Shown: positions 1 through 10,283 of the stretch, piece after piece
Numbering within the stretch: the stretch's first letter is position 1
Layout: every line of letters starts with the position of its first letter
From: Rhizobium sp. GN54
GTDB lineage: Bacteria > Pseudomonadota > Alphaproteobacteria > Rhizobiales > Rhizobiaceae
Length of the DNA: 64,000 nucleotides
Assembly: GCF_021026345.1 (NCBI RefSeq)
Contig: NZ_JAJNCZ010000003.1
Location: 248,001-312,000, forward strand
Direction of reading: 5' to 3'
The notes under the pieces: generated by a model
Seen by the model: only the letters and a program-made list of their open reading frames with translations
The model's database searches: none
Told to the model about the DNA's origin: nothing
Position numbers and translations under genes: made by a program

Positions 1-1089
1 ATGGGCGCCTGGGCGCCCAAGATCCCCGAATTCGCAAGCCGCCTGTCCTTGAGCGAATCCCAGCTCGGGCTGATGATCGTCGGTTTCGGCATCGGCTCGC
101 TCATCCTGATGCCGCTCGCGGGCATCCTCATCGCCCATGTCGGCACCTCGCGGGCGGTGCGCGGCGCCACACTCGCCTTCATCCCGACGATGCTGCTGCT
201 GTCACTCGCCCCGAGCATCTGGACCGGCGCGATCGCCATCTTCCTCTTCGGCGGGCTGACCGGCGCGATGGACATCGCGATGAACGCCAATGCCGTGGAG
301 GTCGAAAGGTCGATGCGGCGGGCGATCATGTCGTCCTGCCATGCATTCTGGAGCCTCGGTGCGTTCATCGGCGCCACGACGGGCGGCTACCTGATCGAGA
401 CCATCGGCGTCCTGGGACATGCGGCCCTGCTGACGGTGCTGGCGCTTGCTGGCCTCGCAGCCGTCTGGACCTCGATCCTGCACGACCGGCCGCATCCCTC
501 CGAAACGCGCCAGAAGGTTCGCCTGCCGATGTCGCCGCTGCCGTGGCTGATCGGCATCATGGCGCTGTTCACGATGATCCCCGAAGGCTCCATCCTCGAC
601 TGGGGCGCGCTCTACATGCGCGACGAACTCGGCGCGTCGCTGGCGCTGTCCGGCTTCGCCTTCGGCGCCTTCTCCGCCACTATGGCCATCATGCGCTTTG
701 CCGGCGACCATGTGCGCGACCGTTTCGGCGCGGTCAGGACGCTGCGCGTCTCCACCGTGCTTGCCATCATCGGCATGGTGATCGCAGGCTTCGCCCCCAA
801 CGCCTACGTGGCGATGACGGGCTTCGCCATCTGCGGCATCGGCATCTCCAACATGGTCCCGATCGCCTTTTCCGCGGCCGGCAACCTGCCGGGCTTCGCC
901 CAGGGCGTGGCGCTGTCGGTGACGACGGTGATGGGATATTCCGGCTCGCTCTTCGCCCCCTCCTCCATCGGCTTCATCGCCGAGTACACGAGCTTCGCCT
1001 GGGTCTTTTCCGTCCTTCCGGCCCTGCTCCTGGTCGTGCTGCTGCTGTCGAAGCACGCCGTGCATGCGGACGTGCACGGGCGCCACTGA
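1..1089 (+). CDS. MFS transporter (5' end cut by window edge)
   Basis: Integral inner-membrane permease of the major facilitator superfamily; substrate unknown. The reading frame is open from base 1 and the first visible residues (GAWAPKIPEF) correspond to the loop after the first helix of this family. The true start therefore lies upstream of the window, and about 25-30 residues are probably missing. At least ten hydrophobic helices follow, with small-residue-rich segments such as GFGIGSLILMPLAG and a central loop at about residues 155-175 that separates the two six-helix halves. It resembles sugar-type or fucose-permease-like MFS proteins. It is convergent with the oxidoreductase operon ending at 1144. 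Family is secure; substrate cannot be inferred. Confidence 0.85.
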   Translation: MGAWAPKIPEFASRLSLSESQLGLMIVGFGIGSLILMPLAGILIAHVGTSRAVRGATLAFIPTMLLLSLAPSIWTGAIAIFLFGGLTGAMDIAMNANAVEVERSMRRAIMSSCHAFWSLGAFIGATTGGYLIETIGVLGHAALLTVLALAGLAAVWTSILHDRPHPSETRQKVRLPMSPLPWLIGIMALFTMIPEGSILDWGALYMRDELGASLALSGFAFGAFSATMAIMRFAGDHVRDRFGAVRTLRVSTVLAIIGMVIAGFAPNAYVAMTGFAICGIGISNMVPIAFSAAGNLPGFAQGVALSVTTVMGYSGSLFAPSSIGFIAEYTSFAWVFSVLPALLLVVLLLSKHAVHADVHGRH

Positions 1090-1143
1090 CGGGGCTCCGC
1101 CCGGCGCGGCACCCCAGTCCCGTGAGCGCCTTGCGCAGGTCGA

Positions 1144-3420
1144 TCACAGGAACTCCACTTCCTTCGACAGTGGCATCGAGCGGATGCGCTTTCCGGTGAG
1201 CGCATGGACCGCATTGGCAAGCGCGGGAATGGAAGGCGGTGTGCCCGGTTCGCCGGCCCCGCCCATGCGATGTGCGGTCTCCAGCAGACCGATCTCGATC
1301 TGCGGGCACTGGTGCATTCGCATCGGCGTGTAGTCGTGGAAATTGGACTGCTCGACGGCGCCGTCGGCAAAGGTGATCTCCTCCCCGATCGCCGACGACA
1401 GGCCGTAGACGATGCCGGACATCATCTGCGCCGTAAAGATCGCCGGATCGATGACCTCGCCGGGATCGGCCGCGCACCACACCTTCTCGATGCGGATCCG
1501 GCCACCGACATCGGCGACCTGCACGACCTGCGCGACCCAGGTGCCGAAGGACAGCGTGAAGGCGAAGCCCTTCGCAGTCCCCGGCGGCAACGTCTCGCCC
1601 CAGCGCGCCATGGCACCGACCTTGTCGATTACGTTGACGGCCGTCGGATAGGCCGCCATCAGCTTTCGCCTGAGCTCCAGCGGATCGACACCGCCGGCAA
1701 CGGCGATCTCGTCCATGAAGCCTTCGTGGAAGAACCCGTTGAACGAATTGCCGACCGAGCGCCAGAAGCCGACCGGTACCGAGACCGGCGCCTTGATGCC
1801 GCCCACACGGTAGTTTTCGATCGTGTAGGGCTGGTTCGCCGAGCCGTCGGTGATCGACTTGTCGGGCCCGATCGGCGAGAGGCTCGGAAAGTAACGCGGC
1901 AGGATGCTGCCGATGATCGAGGGCGCGGCAATGCGCATGTCAACCGCGACCGGCATTCCGTCGTCGCCGAGCCGCGCCCGGAAGCGGCCGAGCGCGGCCG
2001 GACGATACATGTCCTGCTGCACGTCCTCCTCGCGCGTCCAGGTCACCTGCACCGGCCGCCCGTCGGTCCTGCTGGCGACGATCGCGGCATAGATGGCGTA
2101 GTCGACGTCGCCGCGGCGGCCGAAGCCGCCACCGAGATAGGTGGTATGGACGAAGCAGTTTTCGGTCTCGATGCCGATGGCCGCGGCGGCGAGCTGGCGC
2201 ACCATCGTCGGCATCTGGTTCGGGGCCCAGATGTCGAGCCGGCTGTCCTTGAGCCGGGCCGTGGCGTTCATCGGCTCCATCGTCGCATGCGCCAGATAGG
2301 GCACCCCGTAGTCCGCCTCGACGAGGCGTTCGCGCGGCGCATCGGCAAAGGCCGTCTCGACATTGCCGTCGTCCCGGCCGTAGCTGGCATCGCCATCCCT
2401 GAGCGCCGTCTCCAGCACCTCGCGAATGCCGGCGCTGTCCGGCGGATAGGCCCCCTTGCCCCATTCCACGCTCACAACATCAGCCGCCTGAAAGGCCCGC
2501 CAGGTATTGTCCGCGATGACCGCATAGCCGTTGGCGATCCCGGTCTCGACCTTCACCACCTTGACGACGCCGCGCATCTTTTCGGCCTCCGCAGCGTCGA
2601 GGCTCGCGATGGGGCCGCCGCGATAGGGGTTCATCCGCAGCGTCGCGAACAGCATCTCGGGCAGGCGCACGTCGATGCCGAAGATCGGCGCGCCGGTGAC
2701 CTTGGCGCGCATGTCGATGCGGGCCTGCGGCTTGCCGAGGATCGTCCACTCCGACTTCTCACGCAGCCGGATCTCGGCGGGCGGCGCCAGGGCCGCCGCC
2801 TCCTGCGCCAGTTCGCCATAGGTGAAGGTCCTGCCGGACGCCGGGTCGGTGACGATACCGTCCGCCGTCCAGAGCGATCCGGTCTCGACGTCCAGCCGCT
2901 TCGCCGCGGCAAGTTTCAGCACCTCGCGCGCCGCAGCACCTGCCTGGCGCATCTTGTAGAAGCCGTCGACGATCGACGTCGACCCGCCCGTGCCCTGAAG
3001 GCCGAGGAACTTGCCGGCCACCGCCATGCCGGATCGCATCAGTTCCGCAACCGTGGATTCGTCGAAATGCGGAAAGGGCACGCCCTCCTCCAGCATCGTC
3101 GTGTTGGCATAGGCATGGCCGGCCGGGCCGTGCTCCACGATCACCTGGTCGAGCCGGACGTCCAGTTCCTCGGCGACGAGGGCGGCAAGCGTCGTGGAGA
3201 CGCCCTGTCCCATCTCCGCCCGCGGCGCGATCAGCGTGATCGTGTTGTCCGGCGCGATCTTGACATAGGGATTGAACGTCGCCTCGCCCTCGGCGAGGTC
3301 GTCCTCGAGCGGGTTGGGATAGGGCTTGCGGTAATAATAGTAGCCGACCGCCAGGCCGCCGGCGACGAGCCCCGTGCCGATCAGGAAGGTGCGGCGCGCG
3401 ATCTTTCCGAGCCTGCCCAT
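1144..3420 (-). CDS. Xanthine dehydrogenase-family molybdopterin-binding subunit (IorB-like)
   Basis: Large catalytic subunit of a two-subunit molybdenum hydroxylase of the isoquinoline 1-oxidoreductase / aldehyde dehydrogenase type. It should bind a molybdopterin cytosine dinucleotide cofactor and hydroxylate an N-heterocycle or aldehyde. The 758-residue protein starts with a twin-arginine-like segment (R9-R10-T-F-L followed by a hydrophobic stretch to about residue 26), which suggests Tat export or membrane anchoring of the folded complex. The middle contains the typical GGGFGRRG motif of the Moco-binding domain. The ATG at 3420 is two bases after the stop of the Fe-S subunit gene. The upstream in-frame extension overlaps that gene and was not used. 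Substrate unknown; no partner cytochrome c gene is adjacent. Confidence 0.88.
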   Translation of the reverse strand: MGRLGKIARRTFLIGTGLVAGGLAVGYYYYRKPYPNPLEDDLAEGEATFNPYVKIAPDNTITLIAPRAEMGQGVSTTLAALVAEELDVRLDQVIVEHGPAGHAYANTTMLEEGVPFPHFDESTVAELMRSGMAVAGKFLGLQGTGGSTSIVDGFYKMRQAGAAAREVLKLAAAKRLDVETGSLWTADGIVTDPASGRTFTYGELAQEAAALAPPAEIRLREKSEWTILGKPQARIDMRAKVTGAPIFGIDVRLPEMLFATLRMNPYRGGPIASLDAAEAEKMRGVVKVVKVETGIANGYAVIADNTWRAFQAADVVSVEWGKGAYPPDSAGIREVLETALRDGDASYGRDDGNVETAFADAPRERLVEADYGVPYLAHATMEPMNATARLKDSRLDIWAPNQMPTMVRQLAAAAIGIETENCFVHTTYLGGGFGRRGDVDYAIYAAIVASRTDGRPVQVTWTREEDVQQDMYRPAALGRFRARLGDDGMPVAVDMRIAAPSIIGSILPRYFPSLSPIGPDKSITDGSANQPYTIENYRVGGIKAPVSVPVGFWRSVGNSFNGFFHEGFMDEIAVAGGVDPLELRRKLMAAYPTAVNVIDKVGAMARWGETLPPGTAKGFAFTLSFGTWVAQVVQVADVGGRIRIEKVWCAADPGEVIDPAIFTAQMMSGIVYGLSSAIGEEITFADGAVEQSNFHDYTPMRMHQCPQIEIGLLETAHRMGGAGEPGTPPSIPALANAVHALTGKRIRSMPLSKEVEFL

Positions 3421-3422
3421 CG

Positions 3423-3881
3423 TCACGCCCCCGCCGTCGCGCTGGCCGCGCGCTTGATCGCGGCACGGATACGCGGATAGGTCCCGCATCGACAGAGATT
3501 GCCCGACATGGCGTTGTCGATATCCTCGTCCGAGGGATCGGGGATCGCCTGCAGCAGCGCGACGGCCGTCATGATCTGGCCGGCGTGGCAGTAGCCGCAC
3601 TGGGCGACCTGCTCGTCGATCCAGGCCTGCTGGACCGGATGCAGGCGGCCGTCCGAGGCCAGCCCCTCGATGGTCGTGACCGCGCCGGACACCTCGCCGA
3701 CGGTAACCGAACAGGAGCGCACCGGCTCGCCGTCGATGAAGACCGTGCAGGCGCCGCACTGGGCGATGCCGCAGCCGAACTTCGGGCCGCGAATGGCAAG
3801 CTCGTCGCGCAGCGCCCACAGAAGCGGCATCTCCGGTTCGACGTCGATCTCGTGCTCGCTGCCATTGACGTTCAGCTTCAT
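3423..3881 (-). CDS. (2Fe-2S)-binding subunit of molybdenum hydroxylase (IorA-like)
   Basis: Small electron-transfer subunit (152 aa) partnering the molybdopterin subunit just downstream. The N-terminal plant-type ferredoxin domain has Cys37, Cys42, Cys45 and Cys57. The C-terminal alpha-helical domain carries the second cluster ligands Cys95, Cys98, Cys130 and Cys132 (CGYCHAGQ and CRCGTY motifs). Both clusters are complete. The start [13 protein letters not shown] fits the family; a longer upstream frame exists but lacks family residues. The stop is separated from the next start by two bases, so the two genes are almost certainly one transcript and one complex. Confidence 0.92.
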   Translation of the reverse strand: MKLNVNGSEHEIDVEPEMPLLWALRDELAIRGPKFGCGIAQCGACTVFIDGEPVRSCSVTVGEVSGAVTTIEGLASDGRLHPVQQAWIDEQVAQCGYCHAGQIMTAVALLQAIPDPSDEDIDNAMSGNLCRCGTYPRIRAAIKRAASATAGA

Positions 3882-4135
3882 CGTCGTCTCCTCGAGGGTC
3901 GCTGTGACGGTATCGGCCGGAACGGCCGGCGGCCGGCTTTCGGCCCGCTTACGGGATGTGATATCGCCGCGGCGGGTTTCAACACCTTTAACACAACAAC
4001 GTGCGCGGCTCGTATCGACGACCCGGCAGTTGACAAGCCACATTTCCTGTTCCACCTGAGGGACGAACGTTCCGGCAACGGGCTGTCATGATCGACGGCC
4101 AGGATGGAACACAGCGGGCCACGACGAGGCTTATC

Positions 4136-5389
4136 ATGTCCTTCTCCTTCGATTTCGACCCCAAGCCGCGCCGCCAGTCCGTCGGCGTCGATGTCGGCGG
4201 CGTCATGGTTGGCGGCGGCGCGCCGGTAGTCGTGCAATCGATGACGAACACCGACACGGCCGATGTCGATGCGACCGTGGCGCAGGTCGCCGCCCTCTCC
4301 CGCGCCGGCTCGGAACTCGTGCGCATCACCGTCGACCGCGACGAGAGCGCTGCCGCCGTGCCGAAGATCCGCGAGCGCCTGCTCAGGCTCGGCATGGACG
4401 TGCCCCTGGTCGGCGACTTCCACTATATCGGCCACAAGCTGCTGGCCGACCATCCGGCCTGCGCCGAGGCGCTGGCGAAATACCGCATCAATCCCGGCAA
4501 TGTCGGCTTCAAGGACAAGAAGGACAGGCAGTTCGGCGCCATCGTCGAGACGGCGATCCGCTACGACAAGCCGGTGCGCATCGGCGTCAACTGGGGCTCG
4601 CTCGACCAGGAACTCCTGACCCGGCTGATGAACGAAAACCAGGAGAAGGGTTTTCCGCTCACCGCCCAGGAGGTCATGCGCGAGGCGATCTGCGCCTCTG
4701 CGCTGCTGTCGGCCGAACTGGCCGAGGAGATCGGCCTGCCGCGCAACCGCATCATCCTGTCGGCCAAGGTCAGCAACGTTCAGGATCTGATCGCCGTCTA
4801 TGCCATGCTGTCCGCCCGCTCCGACCATGCGCTGCATCTCGGCCTGACCGAGGCCGGCATGGGCACCAAGGGCGTCGTCGCCTCCTCCGCCTCGCTCGGC
4901 ATCCTGATGCAGCAGGGCATCGGCGACACGATCCGCATCTCGCTCACACCGGAGCCGGGCGGCGACCGCACCCGCGAGGTGCAGGTGGCCCAGGAACTGC
5001 TCCAGGTGATGGGCTTCCGCCAGTTCCTGCCGGTCGTCGCCGCATGTCCCGGCTGCGGCCGCACCACCTCCACCGTGTTCCAGGAACTCGCCCAGAAGAT
5101 CCAGGACGACATCCGCAAAAACATGCCGGTGTGGCGCGAGAAGTATCCGGGTGTGGAAGCGCTGAAGGTCGCCGTGATGGGCTGCATCGTCAACGGGCCC
5201 GGCGAGAGCAAGCATGCCGACATCGGCATTTCGCTTCCCGGCACCGGCGAGCTGCCGACCGCCCCGGTCTATATCGACGGCAAGAAGGCGATGACGCTGC
5301 GCGGCACCAACATCGCCGGCGAATTCGAGGCGCTGGTCACCGACTATATCGAGCAGCGTTTCGGCCAGGGCCAGGCGGCCGCGGAATAG
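4136..5389 (+). CDS. ispG: 4-hydroxy-3-methylbut-2-enyl diphosphate synthase (flavodoxin)
   Basis: Penultimate enzyme of the MEP isoprenoid pathway. It converts MEcPP to HMBPP using a [4Fe-4S] cluster. The cluster ligands are visible: Cys304 and Cys307 in CPGCGRTTS and Cys350 in GCIVNGPGE. The N-terminal TIM-barrel half begins [16 protein letters not shown] and contains the signature [18 protein letters not shown] place the start at the ATG at 4136 ([13 protein letters not shown]), which matches the usual alphaproteobacterial N-terminus. The upstream ATG at 4088 would add 16 atypical residues. The protein is 417 aa. The stop lies one base from the stop of the convergent LysE gene. The ispA prenyltransferase at 7186 acts later in the same pathway. 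Confidence 0.96.
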   Translation: MSFSFDFDPKPRRQSVGVDVGGVMVGGGAPVVVQSMTNTDTADVDATVAQVAALSRAGSELVRITVDRDESAAAVPKIRERLLRLGMDVPLVGDFHYIGHKLLADHPACAEALAKYRINPGNVGFKDKKDRQFGAIVETAIRYDKPVRIGVNWGSLDQELLTRLMNENQEKGFPLTAQEVMREAICASALLSAELAEEIGLPRNRIILSAKVSNVQDLIAVYAMLSARSDHALHLGLTEAGMGTKGVVASSASLGILMQQGIGDTIRISLTPEPGGDRTREVQVAQELLQVMGFRQFLPVVAACPGCGRTTSTVFQELAQKIQDDIRKNMPVWREKYPGVEALKVAVMGCIVNGPGESKHADIGISLPGTGELPTAPVYIDGKKAMTLRGTNIAGEFEALVTDYIEQRFGQGQAAAE

Positions 5390-5390
5390 C

Positions 5391-6032
5391 TCAGATCCGT
5401 GCTGTCAGGAGCTTGAAGCCGGCAAGGGCGAAGAAGGCCGCCATCGCACCCTCGATGAGGCGGCGCGAGCGCAGATAGGCGCGGTGGACGGGCCCGAGCG
5501 AGAACAGCAGCGCAAATCCGATGAAGGTCGCAAGCCCCAGCGCCATGCAGCCGGCGATGAAGACGGCCATCGTCCAGGGTGGCGCTCCCGCCGGCATGCC
5601 GAGCGACGTCAGCATCATCCAGGCAAAGATCGCCTTGGGGTTGGTCAGGTGGATGCCGAGCCCCTTCAGATACTGCCGGCGCGGCGACAGCGCCGGCAGG
5701 GCCTGCCGTGCGCCATAGGCTTCGCCGCTGCGCAGCGCCGAGCGCAGGGCATTCCACGCGAGCCAGAGCAGATACAGCCCGCCTGCGATCTTGAGCACGA
5801 TGATCGCCTGGCCATAGGCGCGGATCAGGGCGGAAAGGCCGGACGCCGTCAGCATGGCCCAGACATAGGATCCCGTCAGCACGCCGAGCGCCAGCGCCAG
5901 CCCCGCCTTGCGTCCCTGGCTGATCGAGGTGCCGATGATGGCGAGGATCGCCGGTCCCGGGGAAGCGGTCGCGATCAGATAGGCCGTCCATCCGACTGCA
6001 AGCTGCGGCAGGTAGGGCAGGATGTCGCTCAT
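5391..6032 (-). CDS. LysE/RhtB family amino-acid exporter
   Basis: Inner-membrane exporter of the LysE/RhtB superfamily (213 aa), which typically effluxes amino acids such as homoserine, threonine, lysine or related metabolites. Six hydrophobic helices are visible. The signature ATASPGPAILAIIGTSISQGRKAG near residues 18-41 is the conserved first-helix/loop motif. A NPKAIFAWM motif is present in the C-terminal half. The start at 6032 has a GAAGAG ribosome binding site; an upstream in-frame ATG would add ten residues without family similarity. It is monocistronic and convergent with ispG. Substrate not determinable from sequence. Confidence 0.88.
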   Translation of the reverse strand: MSDILPYLPQLAVGWTAYLIATASPGPAILAIIGTSISQGRKAGLALALGVLTGSYVWAMLTASGLSALIRAYGQAIIVLKIAGGLYLLWLAWNALRSALRSGEAYGARQALPALSPRRQYLKGLGIHLTNPKAIFAWMMLTSLGMPAGAPPWTMAVFIAGCMALGLATFIGFALLFSLGPVHRAYLRSRRLIEGAMAAFFALAGFKLLTARI

Positions 6033-6125
6033 CTCTTCACCTCGATGTGTCCGAACGAGCAATATCCTGTCTCAGACACCAGGCGCAATATCCGGCCTGT
6101 CTGCCTGTGAGCTTCTGCCGCCAGC

Positions 6126-7181
6126 CTAGACGAGTTCGTCGAGGGCAGCCACCAGCCGGTCGCATTCCTCCGGCGTGCCGATCGTGATCCGCAGGAAGTC
6201 CGAGATGCGCGGCTTGCCGAAATGCCGCACCAGCACCGCCCGCTCCCGCAGGCCGCGGGCGATGTCCGCGCCGCTATGGCCGGGATGGCGGGCGAAGACG
6301 AAATTCGCCTGCGACGGCAGCACCTCGAAGCCTCGCTGGCGCAGGGCGCCGGCGACGCGTTCGCGCGCCTCGATCACCTTGCCCCGTGTCTCGTCGAACC
6401 AGGCGACGTCCTCGATCGCGGCGGTCGCGCCGGCCTGCGCCACCCGGTCGAGAGGATAGGAATTGAAGCTGTCCTTGACCCGCTCCAGCGCGTCGATCAG
6501 CGGCCGCTGGCCGATCGCATAGCCGACCCGGAGGCCGGCGAGCGAGCGCGACTTCGACAGCGTGTGTACGACGAGCAGGCTGTCGTAGCGACGCGTCAGC
6601 GGCACGGCACTCTCGCCGCCGAAGTCGATATAGGCCTCGTCGACGACGACCGGCTGGTCCGGATGCTCCGAAACGAGCGTCTCGATCGCAGAAAGCGGCA
6701 GGCCGATGCCGGTCGGTGCGTTCGGGTTCGGCAGGATGATCGCGCCGCAGGACCGGCGGTAGTCGGCAATGTCGATCGTGTAGTCGTCCTTCAGCGGCAC
6801 CTCGACGGCCTCGATGCCGAACAGGCCGCAATAGGTCGGGTAGAAGCTGTAGGTGATATCAGGATAGAGCAGCGGCTTCTCGTGCTTCAGCAGCGCTGCG
6901 AAAGCATGCGCCAGCACCTCGTCGGATCCGTTGCCGACGAACACTTCCTCCGGCTCGACGCGGTAGACCCTGGCGATCGCCTGCCGAAGGCCGAGCGCCG
7001 AGGGATCCGGATAGAGCTTCAGGCTGTCGGTCACCGCCGCCTGCATCGCCGCGATCGCCTTCGGCGAGGGACCGTAGGGATTCTCGTTGGTGTTGAGCTT
7101 GACGAGATCGGCGATCCGCGGCTGCTCGCCGGCGACATAGGGCTTCAGCGTCTCGACGATCGGCGACCAGAACTTGCTCAT
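6126..7181 (-). CDS. hisC: Histidinol-phosphate aminotransferase
   Basis: PLP-dependent class II aminotransferase (351 aa) that converts imidazole acetol phosphate to histidinol phosphate in histidine biosynthesis. Visible motifs are [12 protein letters not shown] at the N-terminus, NPNAPTG, the DEAYIDF segment, and the Schiff-base lysine Lys210 in [19 protein letters not shown]. Length is normal. The gene lies four bases downstream of ispA on the same strand, so both are probably co-transcribed. Some HisC paralogues act on tyrosine or phenylalanine precursors, so a dual aromatic role cannot be excluded. Confidence 0.93.
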   Translation of the reverse strand: MSKFWSPIVETLKPYVAGEQPRIADLVKLNTNENPYGPSPKAIAAMQAAVTDSLKLYPDPSALGLRQAIARVYRVEPEEVFVGNGSDEVLAHAFAALLKHEKPLLYPDITYSFYPTYCGLFGIEAVEVPLKDDYTIDIADYRRSCGAIILPNPNAPTGIGLPLSAIETLVSEHPDQPVVVDEAYIDFGGESAVPLTRRYDSLLVVHTLSKSRSLAGLRVGYAIGQRPLIDALERVKDSFNSYPLDRVAQAGATAAIEDVAWFDETRGKVIEARERVAGALRQRGFEVLPSQANFVFARHPGHSGADIARGLRERAVLVRHFGKPRISDFLRITIGTPEECDRLVAALDELV

Positions 7182-7185
7182 GCCT

Positions 7186-8103
7186 TCAGCTCCTGCGATT
7201 GGCCACGAACCGGGCGGTCTCGATCAGGATGCCGGCCCGCTCGCCGAAGGGCGCAAGCAGCGTCTCGGCCTCCCCTACCAGCTCGTTCAGGCGCCGTTCC
7301 GCCCAGTCTTGCCCCTTCAGCGCCACCAGCGTCCCCTTGCCGCGCGCCATGTCCTTGCCGGTGGCCTTGCCCATCGTCTCGGCATCCGCCGTCAGGTCGA
7401 GAAGGTCATCGGCGAGCTGGAACGCCAGTCCGACCGTCTCGCCGTAGCGCCTGAGCACGCTCCGCGCCTCGGCGTCTGCATCGGCGACGATCGCGCCGGC
7501 CTCGCAGGCAAAGCGGATCAGCGCTCCGGTCTTCATCGCCTGCAGCGTGACGATGCCCGCCTCGCCGGGCGCGGTCTTCTCGGCCGCCAGGTCCAGCGCC
7601 TGCCCGCCGGCCATGCCGCCGATGCCGGCGGCCCGCGCCAGCGCCAGCACGAGTTCGGTCTTGATACGGTCGGCAAGCACGGTCTCGGGGGCGGCGACGA
7701 TATCGAAGGCCAGCGTCAGGAGGGTGTCGCCGGCAAGGATCGCCGTCGCCTCGTCATAGGCCACATGAACCGTCGGCTGTCCCCGGCGCAGGGCGTCGTC
7801 ATCCATCGCCGGCAGGTCGTCATGCACGAGCGAGTAGCAGTGCACGCATTCGAGCGCGGCACCGACCCGGACCGCCGACGACGCGCGGCCTTCGCCGAAC
7901 AGCGCCGCGGTCTCGATCACCAGAAAGGGCCTGAGCCGCTTGCCGCCGTTGAGGACGCCGTGACGCACGGCCGCCAGCAGCCGTTCGGGCCGTGCGATCT
8001 CGCCGGCGCGCAGGTCTGCGGACAGCAGGCCGGCGAGTACGGCCTCGACGCTTTCGGCGTTCGATTTCAGGCGTTGCTGGAAAAGGGTGGACTGGCTGGT
8101 CAT
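7186..8103 (-). CDS. ispA: Polyprenyl synthetase, probable farnesyl diphosphate synthase
   Basis: Short-chain trans-prenyltransferase (305 aa) that condenses IPP with DMAPP and GPP to give farnesyl diphosphate. The first aspartate-rich motif is D95-D96-L-P-A-M-D101-D102-D103. The second is D232-D233-L-L-D236. GGKRLRP (residues 53-59) is the IPP-binding signature. The two residues inserted in the first DDxxD are typical of bacterial FPP synthases. The gene is divergent from mtgA and is followed after four bases by hisC. Confidence 0.92.
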   Translation of the reverse strand: MTSQSTLFQQRLKSNAESVEAVLAGLLSADLRAGEIARPERLLAAVRHGVLNGGKRLRPFLVIETAALFGEGRASSAVRVGAALECVHCYSLVHDDLPAMDDDALRRGQPTVHVAYDEATAILAGDTLLTLAFDIVAAPETVLADRIKTELVLALARAAGIGGMAGGQALDLAAEKTAPGEAGIVTLQAMKTGALIRFACEAGAIVADADAEARSVLRRYGETVGLAFQLADDLLDLTADAETMGKATGKDMARGKGTLVALKGQDWAERRLNELVGEAETLLAPFGERAGILIETARFVANRRS

Positions 8104-8313
8104 GCGCGCTCTTTGGCACGCGACGCAGCGTTAGGCAACGGCCGAGGCCGGCATCGCGTGATCAAAGCCGGCAAAGTTGGTCGCAACCACTGGCAAACCG
8201 GGCGGCATGACGGTATGAAAACCGGGAACGCGACAGGACGGACACCGCCCTTGGACATAACACCGGAAACACGCGGCAATGCGGAATTCGATGCGAGGCA
8301 GGGCGATGCCGCC

Positions 8314-9027
8314 ATGGATGGCGCCGGCGGGAACGAGCGCTTGAGCCGGCGGCTGCGGCGCGGCGTTCGGAAGGTGGCCCTCCTCGTGGTGGCCCTTCTG
8401 ATCCTGCCCTACCTGCTCATCCCGGTCTACGCCATCGGCCTCGTCCATCCGGTATCGACGCTGATGCTGCGCGACCTCGTGACGCTCCGGGGATACGACC
8501 GCCAATGGGTGGATTTCGAGGATATCGCACCGGTCCTCGTGCAATCGGTGATGATGTCGGAGGACGGGCAGTTCTGCCGCCACGGCGGCGTCGACTGGGG
8601 CGAGATGCGCGCCGTCGTCACCGACGCGCTGGAAGGGGCGCAGACGCGCGGCGCCAGCACGATCCCGATGCAGACGGTGAAGAACCTCTACCTCTGGAAC
8701 GGCCGCTCCTTCGTCCGCAAGGCCGCCGAACTGCCGCTGGCTGTCACCGCGGACCTCGTCTGGTCGAAGCGCCGGCTGATGGAGATCTACCTGAACGTCG
8801 CTGAATGGGGGCCCGGCATCTACGGCGTGGAAGCGGCCGCCCGGCACCATTTCAACGTTCCCGCCAGCAAGCTGACACGGCGCCAGGCGGCGCTGCTCGC
8901 GGTGTCGCTCCCCAATCCGATCGAGCGCAATGCCGGCGAACCGGGACGCGGGCTGCGCCGCCTCGCCACCGTGATCGAGCGCCGCGCCAGCCGCTCCGGC
9001 GAATACATCAAGTGCCTTTATGACTGA
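8314..9027 (+). CDS. mtgA: Monofunctional biosynthetic peptidoglycan transglycosylase
   Basis: GT51 glycosyltransferase (237 aa from this start) that polymerises lipid II into glycan strands in the periplasm, anchored by one N-terminal transmembrane helix (about residues 24-44). Conserved motifs are visible: [13 protein letters not shown] with the catalytic Glu, then [26 protein letters not shown] and [20 protein letters not shown]. No transpeptidase domain follows, as expected for MtgA. I prefer the ATG at 8314 because it gives the usual family length; an in-frame ATG at 8215 would add 33 residues, and the ribosome binding sites do not clearly decide. Divergent from ispA. Confidence 0.93.
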   Translation: MDGAGGNERLSRRLRRGVRKVALLVVALLILPYLLIPVYAIGLVHPVSTLMLRDLVTLRGYDRQWVDFEDIAPVLVQSVMMSEDGQFCRHGGVDWGEMRAVVTDALEGAQTRGASTIPMQTVKNLYLWNGRSFVRKAAELPLAVTADLVWSKRRLMEIYLNVAEWGPGIYGVEAAARHHFNVPASKLTRRQAALLAVSLPNPIERNAGEPGRGLRRLATVIERRASRSGEYIKCLYD

Positions 9028-9106
9028 CTTCATGCCTTTTCATTGGCACCGGGACGCCCGGGCTTCTAGGGTTTCGCGGAACTGAAATCCGCAAGGAGAG
9101 CCGCGC

Positions 9107-9754
9107 ATGTCCGACCTCGTCCTCTACATCGGCAACAAGAACTATTCGTCGTGGTCTCTCCGGCCGTGGATCGCGATGGAAGCGGCCGGCATCCCCTTTT
9201 CCGACCGTGTAATCCCCTTCGATTTCGCAGCCGGCAATCCGGCCTTCAAGGAACTGTCGCCGACCGGCCGCGTCCCCGTCCTCCATCACGGCAAGATGCG
9301 GGTCTGGGAATCGCTCGCCATCATCGAATACGTGGCCGAACTCTTCCCGCAGGCCGGCATCTGGCCGGCGGACCGGGAGGCCAGGGCCGAGGCGCGTTCC
9401 GTCTCGATGGAGATGCTCGCCGGCTTCCGGGCGCTCCGCGGCGCCTGCCCGATGAACATTCGCCGGCCGCAACGCGCCATCGACCTGCCCGATGGCGTGA
9501 CCGATGACGTCGCCCGCATCGAGACGATCTGGCGCGATGCGCTGCAGCGGTCCGGCGGCCCCTTCCTCTTCGGCGCTTTCTCCGCCGCCGACGCGATGTT
9601 CGCGCCCGTGGTCAACCGCTTCCATGCCTATCTTCTGACGTCGGACCGCACCGCGCTCGCCTATATGGATCGCGTCATGGCGCATCCGGCCTGGAAGAAA
9701 TGGCAGGCGGCGGCCCTTGCCGAAACCTGGATCGTGCCGGAAGACGAAGCCTGA
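9107..9754 (+). CDS. Glutathione S-transferase family protein
   Basis: Cytosolic GST-fold protein (215 aa). The N-terminal thioredoxin-like domain begins LVLYIGNKNYSSWSLRPW, where the Ser pair at about residues 14-15 sits at the position of the catalytic Ser in the zeta/GstB-like class. VPVL and the glutathione gamma-glutamyl binding motif ESLAI follow near residues 65-75. The rest is the all-helical C-terminal domain. It is preceded by an AAGGAGAG ribosome binding site. Role could be detoxification or a maleylacetoacetate isomerase-type reaction; substrate unknown. It lies between mtgA and rpmF, an order I recall from other rhizobia. Confidence 0.85.
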   Translation: MSDLVLYIGNKNYSSWSLRPWIAMEAAGIPFSDRVIPFDFAAGNPAFKELSPTGRVPVLHHGKMRVWESLAIIEYVAELFPQAGIWPADREARAEARSVSMEMLAGFRALRGACPMNIRRPQRAIDLPDGVTDDVARIETIWRDALQRSGGPFLFGAFSAADAMFAPVVNRFHAYLLTSDRTALAYMDRVMAHPAWKKWQAAALAETWIVPEDEA

Positions 9755-9936
9755 GAGACCCGGCGCCGGGGCGGCCGGTACCGGGCGCCCCGGCAAATGC
9801 GAAAAAATGCCGGCGGGGACTGGTCAAGCGGGTATTAGCCATGTATAAGCCCGCCAAATTTCCGAGATAGATGCACGTCTTTTTCGGCCATTTTCAGTGG
9901 CCTTGGATGTGTTTGCCCGTTCAGTGGAGTAGTGAA

Positions 9937-10122
9937 ATGGCTGTACCGAAAAGAAAAACGAGCCCGTCCAAGCGCGGCATGCGCCGCTCCGCCGACGCCC
10001 TGAAGGCTCCGAGCTACATCGAAGACAAGAACTCCGGCGAACTGCGCCGCCCGCACCACATCGACCTGAAGACCGGCATGTACCGCGGTCGCCAAGTGCT
10101 GACGCCGAAGGAAAGCGCATAA
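9937..10122 (+). CDS. rpmF: 50S ribosomal protein L32
   Basis: Small, very basic ribosomal large-subunit protein (61 aa). It begins [20 protein letters not shown], the family signature. As usual in this lineage the zinc-binding cysteines are absent. The ATG at 9937 gives the canonical N-terminus. A strong intrinsic terminator follows about 26 bases after the stop. Confidence 0.97.
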   Translation: MAVPKRKTSPSKRGMRRSADALKAPSYIEDKNSGELRRPHHIDLKTGMYRGRQVLTPKESA

Positions 10123-10148
10123 GCGCTTTCGCACAGCGAGATTTCTTG

Positions 10149-10180
10149 AAGGCCCGGCTCGTCCGGGCCTTTTTCTTTCT
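10149..10180 (+). terminator. Intrinsic terminator of rpmF
   Basis: Nine-base-pair perfect stem AAGGCCCGG / CCGGGCCTT with loop CTCGT (10158-10162), followed by a T-rich tail TTTTTCTTTCT. It lies 26 bases after the rpmF stop. Confidence 0.9.
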
Positions 10181-10283
10181 GTGATGCCATTTTGAGTTTG
10201 GCCTGGCGATCCCGCGTGCATCCGGCCCGTGAGAACCACTGCGGCGGCCCGGCAGCAAGCGCCGGACCGGATCTCCCGGGTCT

